Counted from the stretch's first letter, positions 1 through 6,215 are shown. The stretch is 6,551 bases of DNA from QHWK01 sp035259385 (GCA_035259385.1 DATFWL010000274.1:1-6551); one strand, 5' to 3'. Numbers and translations are program-made. The notes: generated from the sequence alone by a model not told the origin.

Positions 1-1
1 G

Positions 2-163
2 AGGATCGACGAGCTACTCGCATCCAGGGCGGAGGCAGCGTTGATTCGGCCGGACGGCTTCATCGTGTGGTGCGCTCGAGAAAAAGCGGCCCGGTGCCCG
101 AGGCGCGGTCTAATCGGCATCCGACATGCCAAGGCTGACGCGCGTGTGCAGCCTGAGCTCTGA
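2..163 (+). CDS. C-terminal end of a probable FAD-dependent aromatic-ring monooxygenase (partial)
   Basis: An open frame enters from the left edge and stops at TGA 161-163, giving about 53 residues. Its first half includes LIRPDGFIVW, which resembles the 'VRPDG-(Y/H)-VAW' segment near the end of FAD-dependent phenol/aromatic monooxygenases (PheA/TfdB/MhpA type). In that family the segment lies in the C-terminal thioredoxin-like domain. These flavoenzymes use NAD(P)H and O2 to hydroxylate aromatic rings. No FAD- or NAD-binding motif lies in the window, so the assignment rests on this short segment. The last 20 or so residues, rich in Arg and Ala, look less family-like, and the stop lies 54 nt inside the 3' end of the opposing AraC gene. 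The true end may therefore have been altered by a frameshift. A chance open frame is the main alternative. Confidence 0.45.
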   Translation, partial: RIDELLASRAEAALIRPDGFIVWCAREKAARCPRRGLIGIRHAKADARVQPEL

Positions 164-877
164 TGGCGTCGCGCCGAGCATTCGGCGAAACGTGCGGGTC
201 AGGTGCGCGGCATCGGCAAATCCGGCGCGGTGAGCCGCGCTCGTAACGCTGGCGCCGTCGATGAGATCACAAGCGGCCCGCTGAAGCCGGAGCCAAAGAA
301 TGTAAGGGCGGAGAGGGACTCCGACCGAACCTGTAAACGCATGCATGAATCGCGACGGCGACAGGCCGGCGATGCCTGCCAGCACCGGTAATGACAGACC
401 GTCGAACTCCGCCCGAGGCTCGTGAAGGTAACCCAACACACGTTGGACGCCGGGATGAACGGCCGGGGCCCGCTTCGCGCGCGGGAGGAGACCGGACAGC
501 CAGCGCTGTGCGCGTATCTCCGTCGGTGTCGGCCCCAGCGCGGTTCGCCAGCGTGCTACGAGCCGGAGGGGCACGCAATCCGTGTCGTTGGTAAGACGAC
601 GGGCGAGTGCGGCGCCGCTCGTGCTTTCCGTACTCACAAAAAGTATCAGCAGGGTGCTGCCCCGGGCATCCATTTCATGGACCGCGTCTGGCCGGATCCA
701 GACGGCGCTGCACCTCCGCCAGTCTTTCTTCTTCGCGGCGCGGATGAGCAGCGACCCGCCAAGCGTCATGAGCAATTGAACACAATGATGACGGTGGGGC
801 CTCGTCACGAAACCGGGTCCCCAGACGAGCAGCGCGGCCGGCCAGGTGCTGACACCGCGATCGGTGCTCGGCTGCAC
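110..877 (-). CDS. AraC-family transcriptional regulator
   Basis: This 255-residue protein is a DNA-binding activator or repressor. The N-terminal part (about 15-80) has a cupin-like look: PHRHHCVQLLMTLGG carries the His-rich first strand expected of an AraC sensor barrel. The C-terminal part (about 143-243) is the double helix-turn-helix. Helix-turn-helix 1 is around 161-185 (LPVLAGIAGLSPSRFMHAF) and helix-turn-helix 2 around 209-232. It ends in the AraC signature region AGFADAAHLTRTFRRMLG followed by TPSELR. Length is normal for the family, slightly short. The start is GTG at 877-875, because an in-frame stop lies just upstream; no strong ribosome-binding site is visible, so the start is not certain. 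It is divergent from the VOC gene across about 150 bp and convergent with the partial monooxygenase frame. Either could be its target, but the ligand cannot be read from sequence. Confidence 0.9.
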   Translation of the reverse strand: MQPSTDRGVSTWPAALLVWGPGFVTRPHRHHCVQLLMTLGGSLLIRAAKKKDWRRCSAVWIRPDAVHEMDARGSTLLILFVSTESTSGAALARRLTNDTDCVPLRLVARWRTALGPTPTEIRAQRWLSGLLPRAKRAPAVHPGVQRVLGYLHEPRAEFDGLSLPVLAGIAGLSPSRFMHAFTGSVGVPLRPYILWLRLQRAACDLIDGASVTSAAHRAGFADAAHLTRTFRRMLGATPSELRLHTRVSLGMSDAD

Positions 878-1025
878 GCCCGAATTCTGTCATCACGTCC
901 ATCACATCGCAACGGCAGCCAGTTCTTTCAAGACACCGCGAGAATCCCTCGCTAAGATGCCCATGCAATGGTGTCGATGGTCGCTCAACCACACACAATC
1001 ACCTGACGTTCGAATGGAGGGCACC
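878..1025. promoter_or_regulatory. Divergent intergenic region between the AraC regulator and the VOC gene
   Basis: This stretch of 148 bp must hold the promoters for the AraC gene (leftward) and the VOC gene (rightward). AraC regulators commonly bind in such a region. A short inverted repeat, GCGAG/CTCGC, lies at about 939-952. I could not find a convincing -35/-10 pair with normal spacing for either direction. The VOC ribosome-binding site GGAGGG (1016-1021) is at its right end. Confidence 0.4.
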
Positions 1026-1475
1026 ATGAACAAGACTGCTGGCCGCAAGATTTTCGTGAATCTGGCCGTCCGCGACCTGAAGCGCGCCAAGGCGTTTTTC
1101 TCGGCGCTCGGCTTCGACTTCAACCCGAAGTTCACCGACGACAACGCCGCCTGCATGATCATCAGCGACGACGGCTATGTCATGCTGCTCGCCGAGGCAT
1201 TCTTCAAAACGTTCACCACGCGCGAGGTGTGCGACACGTCGCGGCAGACCGAGGCGCTGATTGCCTTGTCCTGCGAAAGCCGGACTGAAGTCGACGGACT
1301 CGTGAAGAAGGCGATCGACGCCGGCGGTCGGGACGCAAAACCCGCGCAGGACCACGGTTTCATGTATGGCAGGAGCTTCTACGACCTCGATGGTCATCAT
1401 TGGGAAGTGATGTGGATGGATCCGAAGGCCGTGGAGTTGGGGCCGCAAGCGTACATGGCGTCGCAGCAGAAGTAA
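1026..1475 (+). CDS. VOC-family (glyoxalase/bleomycin resistance/dioxygenase-like) protein
   Basis: A 149-residue cytoplasmic protein of the vicinal oxygen chelate fold, the normal length for a single two-module VOC protein. Module 1 starts with IFVNLAVRDLKRAKAFFSALGF (about 9-30), the usual strand, then helix, then 'F-LGF'. Module 2 runs from about 78 to 130 and ends with SFYDLDGHHWEVMW, the classic 'D-DGH-WEV' segment. Its Glu127 is at the usual metal-ligand position, but the first-strand position often occupied by His is Asn12. The exact reaction is not predictable: the family includes glyoxalase I, extradiol dioxygenases, epimerases and antibiotic-binding resistance proteins. The ATG at 1026 is chosen because GGAGGG lies 4 nt upstream and because homology begins there; the open frame extends back to 846 without family similarity. 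It is divergent from the AraC regulator and followed by a hairpin and the reductase gene. Confidence 0.9.
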   Translation: MNKTAGRKIFVNLAVRDLKRAKAFFSALGFDFNPKFTDDNAACMIISDDGYVMLLAEAFFKTFTTREVCDTSRQTEALIALSCESRTEVDGLVKKAIDAGGRDAKPAQDHGFMYGRSFYDLDGHHWEVMWMDPKAVELGPQAYMASQQK

Positions 1476-1495
1476 CGCCATTGACTGCGTCTGAG

Positions 1496-1520
1496 GGCCT
1501 GCAGCCAACGGCTGCAGGCC
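1496..1520 (+). terminator. Perfect 11-bp inverted repeat after the VOC gene (terminator-like hairpin)
   Basis: Arms GGCCTGCAGCC (1496-1506) and GGCTGCAGGCC (1510-1520) are exact reverse complements around a 3-nt AAC loop, 20 bp past the VOC stop. Stem strength suggests a transcription-end or RNA-stabilising hairpin. No T-run follows (ATCGCGGCG), so it is not a textbook intrinsic terminator. It could act on either strand or be a protein-binding palindrome. Confidence 0.45.
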
Positions 1521-1576
1521 ATCGCGGCGCGGCGCGCTGACGGTTCACGTGCCGTTGGAATCTCGGGGAGGTCGGA

Positions 1577-2144
1577 ATGAGGAAGCTCAGTGTGTCGACG
1601 CTGGTCACACTCGATGGTGTGATCCAGGATCCGGGTGGGTTCGGCGAAACCGAGCAGGGCGGCTGGGGCAACGCGTACTTCACCGAGGAAGCCAGTCAGG
1701 ACGCATACGAGGCACCTGATGGCGAGTGATTATTTCCTGTGCGGACGGGTTACTTACGAGTTGATGTCCAAGGCCTGGGGCAAGATCAAGGGAGGACCAT
1801 ACCTCGAACGGATGAACAGCATCCCGAAGCTCGTCGCCTCGCGGACGCTGACCGAACCATTGGATTGGAATGCCAGGCTAATCAAAGGTGATGTCGCTCG
1901 CGAGATCGCCAGCCTGAAGGCCGAGCCTGGCAAGGGCATTGAGATGTATGGCAGCGCGTCTCTCATGCAGACGCTGATGAAGCACAATCTGATCGACGAG
2001 TACCGGATCTGGGTTCACCCATTCGTCATCGGCGGCGGCAAGCGCCTGTTCACCGAGGCAGGATCGACGCCGAAACTGAGGCTGCTCGGTACCAAGACCC
2101 ATAGGTCCGGCGTGGTCGTTCTGACGTACGCGCCGGCCAACTAG
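1577..2144 (+). pseudogene. Dihydrofolate reductase-like protein (RibD C-terminal domain family), frameshifted
   Basis: Two adjoining frames together make one protein of about 188 residues, the usual size of this family of NADPH-binding, DHFR-fold reductases. The first frame starts at ATG 1577, with GGAGG 5 nt upstream, and encodes MRKLSVSTLVTLDGVIQDPG, the typical N-terminus. It runs into TGA at 1727-1729. The second frame continues without gap from about 1713 (HLMASDYFLCGRVTYEL), through LVASRTLTEPL and MYGSASLMQTL to EYRIWVHPFVIGGGKRLF, and stops at 2142-2144. One extra base (or two missing) around 1709-1716 explains this. Without the first part the product lacks the first strand and the TLDG segment. 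An ATG at 1719 overlaps the upstream stop region and could start the second part. That product would probably not fold as a full enzyme. A sequencing error is the main alternative to a true pseudogene. Substrate is unknown; most members are not true folate enzymes. Confidence 0.85.
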
Positions 2145-2168
2145 GGAACAATCCAAGGACCCCGATCT

Positions 2169-2571
2169 TCATTGCTCATCTCTCGCCGACACCGCGGCGC
2201 CAGATTGTTTGTGCTGCCGTTGAAGTGTGAGGCGAGCGCACATCGGCTCCACGCTCAACTGCATCAAGAACAGCAGATCGTCGTTGGGCAGAAACTTCTT
2301 CATGTGCGCAGTGACCGTATCCTTCAGCGCATCGCCCTGGAGGCCATCGTCCTCGACCGCCCGTCGGAGCACGTCGAGGAAGCAGCGGATGTAGTTCGCC
2401 TGCCAGTCGAGGGTCGCGTGTCCGGCGACAGGCTGACCGTGTCCCATGAAAAGCACCGCGTCAGGGGGCAGGTCGCGTTTCGATTGTTCGAGGTTGGCCA
2501 ACCAGGAGCAGCGTCGCGAAGGCTATCGATCCTGGCGCTGTTGCTCGCACAGACTTCATGGTTCGAACCAT
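2169..2571 (-). pseudogene. Internally deleted MBL-fold metallo-hydrolase gene (signal-peptide 5' end plus C-terminal part)
   Basis: The - strand frame from about 2507 to the stop at 2169 encodes LANLEQSKRDLPPDAVLFMG, then HGQPVAGHATLDWQANYIRC, and ends with FLPNDDLLFLMQLSVEP plus a polar tail. The 'GHG-PV-G' step followed by a long helical tail is typical of the C-terminal end of metallo-beta-lactamase-fold hydrolases. The HxHxDH metal-binding core is absent. Just upstream in another frame (ATG 2559 or 2571, reaching about 2500) is MKSVRATAPGSIAFATLLLV, a credible signal peptide with basic start and hydrophobic core. This suggests one exported hydrolase that lost most of its middle, with the ends now joined out of frame at about 2500-2510. 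In the C-terminal frame a stop lies upstream near the junction; only a TTG could start it. The two pieces coming from one gene is inference. It is tail to tail with the reductase (24 bp gap) and divergent from the Crp/Fnr gene. Confidence 0.6.
2558..2571. promoter_or_regulatory. 14-bp perfect palindrome, possible operator
   Basis: ATGGTTCGAACCAT reads the same on both strands. It sits at the 5' end of the disrupted MBL gene and about 100 bp before the Crp/Fnr start, a position that would suit an operator for divergent genes. It does not match the CRP (TGTGA-N6-TCACA) or FNR (TTGAT-N4-ATCAA) consensus. Chance occurrence cannot be excluded. Confidence 0.3.
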
Positions 2572-2671
2572 AACGCCCGGCGATCGTGGCCGTCCGCAAC
2601 CTAAGTCGCAAAGCCTTCGTTCCGTCATCCCGGCGGGTGTTATAAGTGGGGAAGCGTGCGAGGACTCTGAT

Positions 2672-3439
2672 ATGGACTTCGCCGACCTCGAACTCCTCCG
2701 ACAAATCCCGTATCTTCGTTCAGTGCCGGCGGCCGACGTTCAGGCGCTGGCGACAAACCTGCGCGAACGTCGCTATGGAGCGGGCGACGTGATCTTTCGG
2801 AAGGGCGACTCGTCCGAAGGACTCGGCGTCGTTCTACGCGGTCGGGTACGGACCGTCACCACGTCGCCGGAGGGCCGCGAACAGGTGCTCAAAGTGTTCG
2901 GCCCGGGACGCACGTTCGCCGACATCGCGGTGTTCGACGATGGGCCGCAGCCCGCTGACGCGCTTGCGGTTTCGGAGAGCACGGTCGTGTTCGTCCAATC
3001 GGGCGAGCTCTTCGAGCTCTTGAAGCGCTACCCCGAGGCCGCAATCGGGACCATCCGTCTTTTCGCGTCGCGGCTTCGCGCATACAAGCAGATGGTCGAA
3101 GATCTGTCGTTGCGCACGGTCGTCGCTCGCGTCGCCCGACTGCTCGTGGACCGCGCGCGTGGTGCACAGACGCTCGTCGAAGAGTCGGCTGACCCGAGTC
3201 CCGAATACACGCAGGAGGAGATCGCCACACTCGTCGGTTCGGTACGCGAAGTGGTCCAGCGGGCGCTCAAGACGCTCGAGTACGCAGGGTTCATTCAGAT
3301 GGCGCGGGGACGGATTCAAATCATCGACGTCGACGCGCTGGACGGTTGGTCCGACTCAGAGTCAAGTCTTTTCCGCGCCGTGTCGCGGAATGCGGCACCC
3401 TCGAATTCCACTGGTGCGTCGAGATCGGCGCTTGGCTAA
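2672..3439 (+). CDS. Crp/Fnr-family transcriptional regulator
   Basis: A 255-residue DNA-binding regulator. Residues about 10-125 form the cyclic-nucleotide-binding-type beta-roll (YGAGDVIFRKGDSSEGLGVV, then VLKVFGPGRTFADIAVFDDG). A dimerisation helix follows at about 126-160. The winged helix is around 178-222, with EYTQEEIATLVGSVREVVQR as its helix-turn-helix and ARGRIQIIDVDAL as its wing. The beta-roll lacks the Glu and Arg-Ser that hold cAMP in E. coli CRP: the equivalent stretch is FADIAVFDDGPQPADALA. There is no cysteine at all, so an FNR-type iron-sulfur cluster is excluded. The signal is therefore unknown. A tail of about 33 residues rich in Ser and Ala extends past the wing. ATG 2672 is chosen over the in-frame ATG 2558 because GAGGA (2660-2664) lies 7 nt upstream and family similarity starts there. 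It is convergent with the sigma gene, 21 bp apart. Confidence 0.92.
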   Translation: MDFADLELLRQIPYLRSVPAADVQALATNLRERRYGAGDVIFRKGDSSEGLGVVLRGRVRTVTTSPEGREQVLKVFGPGRTFADIAVFDDGPQPADALAVSESTVVFVQSGELFELLKRYPEAAIGTIRLFASRLRAYKQMVEDLSLRTVVARVARLLVDRARGAQTLVEESADPSPEYTQEEIATLVGSVREVVQRALKTLEYAGFIQMARGRIQIIDVDALDGWSDSESSLFRAVSRNAAPSNSTGASRSALG

Positions 3440-3460
3440 TCGTAACTGGCTCCGCGAGCT

Positions 3461-4396
3461 CTAGAACGAAGGGCCCCGATCTTCGCAGGCGGAAACGCCG
3501 TCCGCAACAGGCTCCCGGACGATGATCGATCCGGCGGTGAGGACCCACCGGCAGTGCTGGTAATCGGCGATCCGCCGGATTCGGCCATCTCCGCCCACTT
3601 CAACCCGAATGACTCCCGCGATCTCCCACGCGCCGTCGCGAAAATGCAGGAGAACGATTCCAGGCTCACCATCTATCTCGCCGGGTGCCACGTGCCACGT
3701 CACGCGCAGGCGTGAATAGACACCGAGGTAGCCGCCGTCCGCGAAGCTGCCGGCGTATCGATCGGCCACGAGCAATCGAGCGTCGGCGCTGATCAGTTCG
3801 CGGAGCCCATCCCAATCCTGGCGGTTGAACCGTTCGACGTACAGGCGAAGGATCTCCTTGTTCTGGGGCGTTGACTCGCGCGGCGCTGCGGATCCTTCGT
3901 TCAACGACGCCAACTTCGATCGGCCGCGGTTCAGGGCGGCTTTCACGCCGCCTATTGTCGAGTCGACGAGCTCCGCGATTTCCTCGAGCGAATAATCGAA
4001 GACATCCTTGAGCAGCACACATGCGCGATCCTTCGGAGGCAGGTTCAACACGAGATGCTCGATGGCGGGGCCGACACTGCCTACGGACAACTCGTGCGGC
4101 GCGACAACGTCCGGCCCCGCCGCCGCGGTCTCTGCCTCGACTCGCACGCCGCGACGCCGAAGAAAGTCGATACACTGGTTGTGGGCGATGCGGAATAGCC
4201 ACGGCGCCAGCGGGCGGCTGTCGTCGTAGGTGTCGAGGCTGCGGTAGGCGCGAAACAGCGCGTCCTGTACGACATCTTCGCCGTCTGTGATCGAGCCGGT
4301 CATCCGCGCGCAGTATCGGTGCAGCTGCGGCCGGAGCTGGCTGACGGTTTCGAGAAACGCCAAGTACCGAGCGTCGAACTTTCCTGCGTCTTCCAT
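3461..4396 (-). CDS. ECF-type RNA polymerase sigma factor with C-terminal SnoaL/NTF2-like domain
   Basis: A 311-residue sigma-70 family protein that would direct RNA polymerase to a specific promoter set. Region 2 spans about 20-83, with DGEDVVQDALFRAYRSL (2.2) and PLAPWLFRIAHNQCIDFLRR (2.4). Region 4 spans about 112-165, with LPPKDRACVLLKDVFDYSLE and a helix-turn-helix at EEIAELVDSTIGGVKAALNR. After a linker, residues about 178-300 look like a SnoaL/NTF2-like domain (EILRLYVERFNRQDWDGLRE at its start, HFRDGAWEIAGVIRV later). In other ECF groups with such extensions (for example ECF41, SigJ-like) this domain tunes sigma activity; that role here is inference. No anti-sigma gene is seen nearby. 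Three ATG codons stand in a row (4402, 4399, 4396). The GGAG abuts the first and lies 6 nt from the third, so 4396 is preferred. The gene starts 31 nt after the SDR1 stop. Confidence 0.92.
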   Translation of the reverse strand: MEDAGKFDARYLAFLETVSQLRPQLHRYCARMTGSITDGEDVVQDALFRAYRSLDTYDDSRPLAPWLFRIAHNQCIDFLRRRGVRVEAETAAAGPDVVAPHELSVGSVGPAIEHLVLNLPPKDRACVLLKDVFDYSLEEIAELVDSTIGGVKAALNRGRSKLASLNEGSAAPRESTPQNKEILRLYVERFNRQDWDGLRELISADARLLVADRYAGSFADGGYLGVYSRLRVTWHVAPGEIDGEPGIVLLHFRDGAWEIAGVIRVEVGGDGRIRRIADYQHCRWVLTAGSIIVREPVADGVSACEDRGPSF

Positions 4397-4427
4397 CATC
4401 ATCTCCGGCCCTGCGCCTTGAGCATCA

Positions 4428-5177
4428 TCACAAGTTCGCCGCGCGCTGTGGTGCGAAGACTGCGAATTGACGCTCGAGTCCCTTGGCGGCGCCTGTGCGC
4501 CAGGCCTCGGCAATGGACTGAGACGCCGCATCCGGAAAGATCTCCTCGTCGCCGCGAGCCAGCCCATCAAAGATGCCCGCCGCGGCAGACTCAGGCGACA
4601 CCTTCGGAATCTCGAGACCGCGGTTCATGTCTGTGTCGACCGGACCGAGGACGACGCCGTGCACCGTGATTCCTTCGCCCGCGAGGAGCGCTCGCAGCGA
4701 CTGAGTCATGTTGAACGCCGCCGCCTTGGAGATGGAGTAGGCGGGCATCATCGGGACGGCCGCGAGCGCCGCCAAGGACAGGTTGTTGACGATCGCGCCA
4801 TGCGAGCGTTTCAGCAGCGGCACGAAGGCGTTCGTCATTCTGAGCACGCCCAGGAAGTTGACCTGAAGGTGCTGTTCGACGACGTCGAGATGGCTCAGAT
4901 CGTCGTAGATGGCCACGCCGGCGTTGTTGATGAGGACGTCGAGGGCGTCGACCGCCTCGACCGTCCGCTGGATCTCCGACGCCTTGGTTACGTCGAGCGT
5001 GAGCGCCGTGACGCGTTCATCGGCGATATCGAATGGCCCCCGGCTTCCTGCGAACACCCTGTTCGCTCCTCTTCGAATCGCCTCGTGGACGAGCGCGAGG
5101 CCGATGCCGCGGTTCGCGCCGGTGATCAGGACTGTCTTGTTTGCAATGTCGATCCCGTTGTCGTTAGGCCGTGTCAT
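4428..5177 (-). CDS. Short-chain dehydrogenase/reductase (SDR1)
   Basis: A 249-residue NAD(P)-dependent oxidoreductase of the classical SDR family, soluble and cytoplasmic. TGANRGIG (19-26) is the Rossmann nucleotide-binding loop; LDV (61-63) is followed by NNAG (84-87). Asn108, Ser134, Tyr147 and Lys151 (YSISK) form the complete catalytic set with the standard spacing, so the enzyme should be active. A basic residue right after the second strand (Arg46) hints at NADP(H), but this is weak. The substrate cannot be predicted. The start is ATG 5177, because AAGGAG lies 9 nt upstream; the in-frame GTG at 5195 would place the initiation codon upstream of that site. It follows SDR2 by 68 nt and precedes the sigma gene by 31 nt on the same strand, suggesting co-transcription. 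Confidence 0.93.
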   Translation of the reverse strand: MTRPNDNGIDIANKTVLITGANRGIGLALVHEAIRRGANRVFAGSRGPFDIADERVTALTLDVTKASEIQRTVEAVDALDVLINNAGVAIYDDLSHLDVVEQHLQVNFLGVLRMTNAFVPLLKRSHGAIVNNLSLAALAAVPMMPAYSISKAAAFNMTQSLRALLAGEGITVHGVVLGPVDTDMNRGLEIPKVSPESAAAGIFDGLARGDEEIFPDAASQSIAEAWRTGAAKGLERQFAVFAPQRAANL

Positions 5178-5245
5178 GGGTGAAATCTCCTTCACCCTTG
5201 TCTACGGATCTGCTTCCGCAAAGGATACGTGGGCTGACGGGTGCC

Positions 5246-6004
5246 TCAGACCATGATCGCGCCGCCGGCCACGTCGAAGATCACGCCGGTGACCCACGCA
5301 GCGGCGTCCGACGAGAGAAACAACGCGGCGTGCGCCACGTCATCGGGCGTACCGAGACGCTTGAGGGGATGCATGTCGATCAGCGGCTTGATCTGCGTTT
5401 CAGGGATGCGCTGTCGGTTACGCTCCGTCATGATGGTTTCTGGCGCGATGCAGTTCGCACGGATCCCGTAAGGCCCTGCTTGCGCGGCGACGTCCTGCGT
5501 AAGCACTTGAATGCCGGCTTTCGCGGCCGAATAGGGAATCGGTGCCTGCGGATGCGGCTTGCGACCCGCCGCAGACGAAATTGTGATGATGCTGCCTCTG
5601 TTTCGCGCTTTCATGCCTGGAAGCACGCTTTTGATCGTTAGGAATGTGGCAGTCAGGTTCCCTTCGATCGATGCGCGCCACCCTTCCTCGGTAATGTCCT
5701 CGAGCGGGCCCGGCGTCGTAAAACTGCCACCTGCGCTCGTCACCAGAACGTCGATCGGTCCGAACGCCCGCTCGACATGTTGCCGCATCGCCTCGATCTG
5801 CTCGAACTTGGTGACGTCCGCCACAACTGTCGTGGCGATCCCTCCGTGACGCTCGATATCTTCACACACGGCCGTTATGGCGTTCATGTCGCGGCCGTGT
5901 ATCGCAACCCTCGCCCCTTGCGCGGCGAACAGGCGCGCGATCGCGGCGCCGATGCCGCGCGAACTGCCTGTGATCAAAGCCACTTTGTCTTTCAGGTCGG
6001 ACAT
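5246..6004 (-). CDS. Short-chain dehydrogenase/reductase (SDR2)
   Basis: A 252-residue classical SDR of the FabG-like type (NAD(P)-dependent ketone/alcohol interconversion). TGSSRGIG (12-19) binds the cofactor; HGRD (36-39) ends the second strand, with Arg38 favouring NADP(H); Asp63 is in VADV. Asn116, Ser144, Tyr158 and Lys162 (YSAAK) are the catalytic residues. The C-terminus has RLGTPDDVAHAALFLSSDAA and VTGVIFDVAGG, the usual FabG-like ending. The normal NNAG is TSAGG (89-93), a tolerated variant. It shares only general SDR motifs with SDR1, so the pair does not look like a recent duplication. ATG 6004 is chosen for the AGGTGA located 5 nt upstream; GTG 6013 is also possible, with GAGGAG about 13 nt before it. 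It is the first recognisable gene of the leftward SDR2-SDR1-sigma series. Substrate unknown. Confidence 0.93.
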   Translation of the reverse strand: MSDLKDKVALITGSSRGIGAAIARLFAAQGARVAIHGRDMNAITAVCEDIERHGGIATTVVADVTKFEQIEAMRQHVERAFGPIDVLVTSAGGSFTTPGPLEDITEEGWRASIEGNLTATFLTIKSVLPGMKARNRGSIITISSAAGRKPHPQAPIPYSAAKAGIQVLTQDVAAQAGPYGIRANCIAPETIMTERNRQRIPETQIKPLIDMHPLKRLGTPDDVAHAALFLSSDAAAWVTGVIFDVAGGAIMV

Positions 6005-6094
6005 GGTGCTCACCTGTGTTCAGAATCTCCTCTGGAATTCCGCTCGAGGACGCGGACGTCGGTGAGCGCCAAACCCGGCCCGGAGGCGCAACGT

Positions 6095-6214
6095 CTACAA
6101 CCGCGCGGTCCCGCGTGTACGCCCTCGGTGAAGAGCGGGTTCGAGGCAAAAAAAGGGCGCTCTCGGCGTGGCTGCGCGGACGCCACGGAGGCTGGCGAAA
6201 TCCTCGTAACGCAT
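6095..6214 (-). CDS. Possible small ORF of 39 codons with a strong ribosome-binding site
   Basis: ATG at 6214-6212 is preceded by AAAGGAG at a good distance (about 4 nt) and opens a 39-codon frame beginning MRYEDFASLRGVRAAT and ending in an Arg/Gly-rich tail. The Shine-Dalgarno sequence lies in the second, start-proximal copy of a 15-bp tandem repeat. The product matches no family I know and has no signal peptide or membrane segment. It could be a leader peptide, a small protein, the remnant 5' end of a lost gene, or chance. It ends about 90 bp before the SDR2 start. Confidence 0.25.
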   Translation of the reverse strand: MRYEDFASLRGVRAATPRAPFFCLEPALHRGRTRGTARL

Positions 6215-6215
6215 C

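Noticed and set aside
422..955. + strand open frame opposite the AraC gene
   Set aside because: It is antisense to a clear AraC protein and its composition looks like a shadow frame.
846..1025. Upstream extension of the VOC protein to 846
   Set aside because: It covers the divergent promoter region and has no VOC similarity; ATG 1026 has a strong GGAGGG.
999..1508. Long - strand open frame opposite the VOC gene
   Set aside because: It is an antisense shadow of a well-supported VOC gene with no recognisable motif.
2618..2646. TATAAG as a -10 box for the Crp/Fnr gene
   Set aside because: The -10 is plausible, but no acceptable -35 hexamer lies 16-18 bp upstream, so it is not listed as a promoter.
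2558..2671. N-terminal extension of the Crp/Fnr protein by 38 codons from ATG 2558
   Set aside because: The added residues show no family similarity, the upstream ATG lies inside the palindrome with no ribosome-binding site, and ATG 2672 has GAGGA at 7 nt.
4397..4570. Upstream extension of the sigma factor to 4570
   Set aside because: It would run through the 3' end of SDR1 and encodes low-complexity Arg/Pro/Ser sequence. The GGAG site fits the ATG cluster at 4394-4402.
4467..5183. Long + strand open frame opposite SDR1
   Set aside because: It is a mirror frame of a GC-rich SDR gene, rich in Arg and Asp, with no domain.
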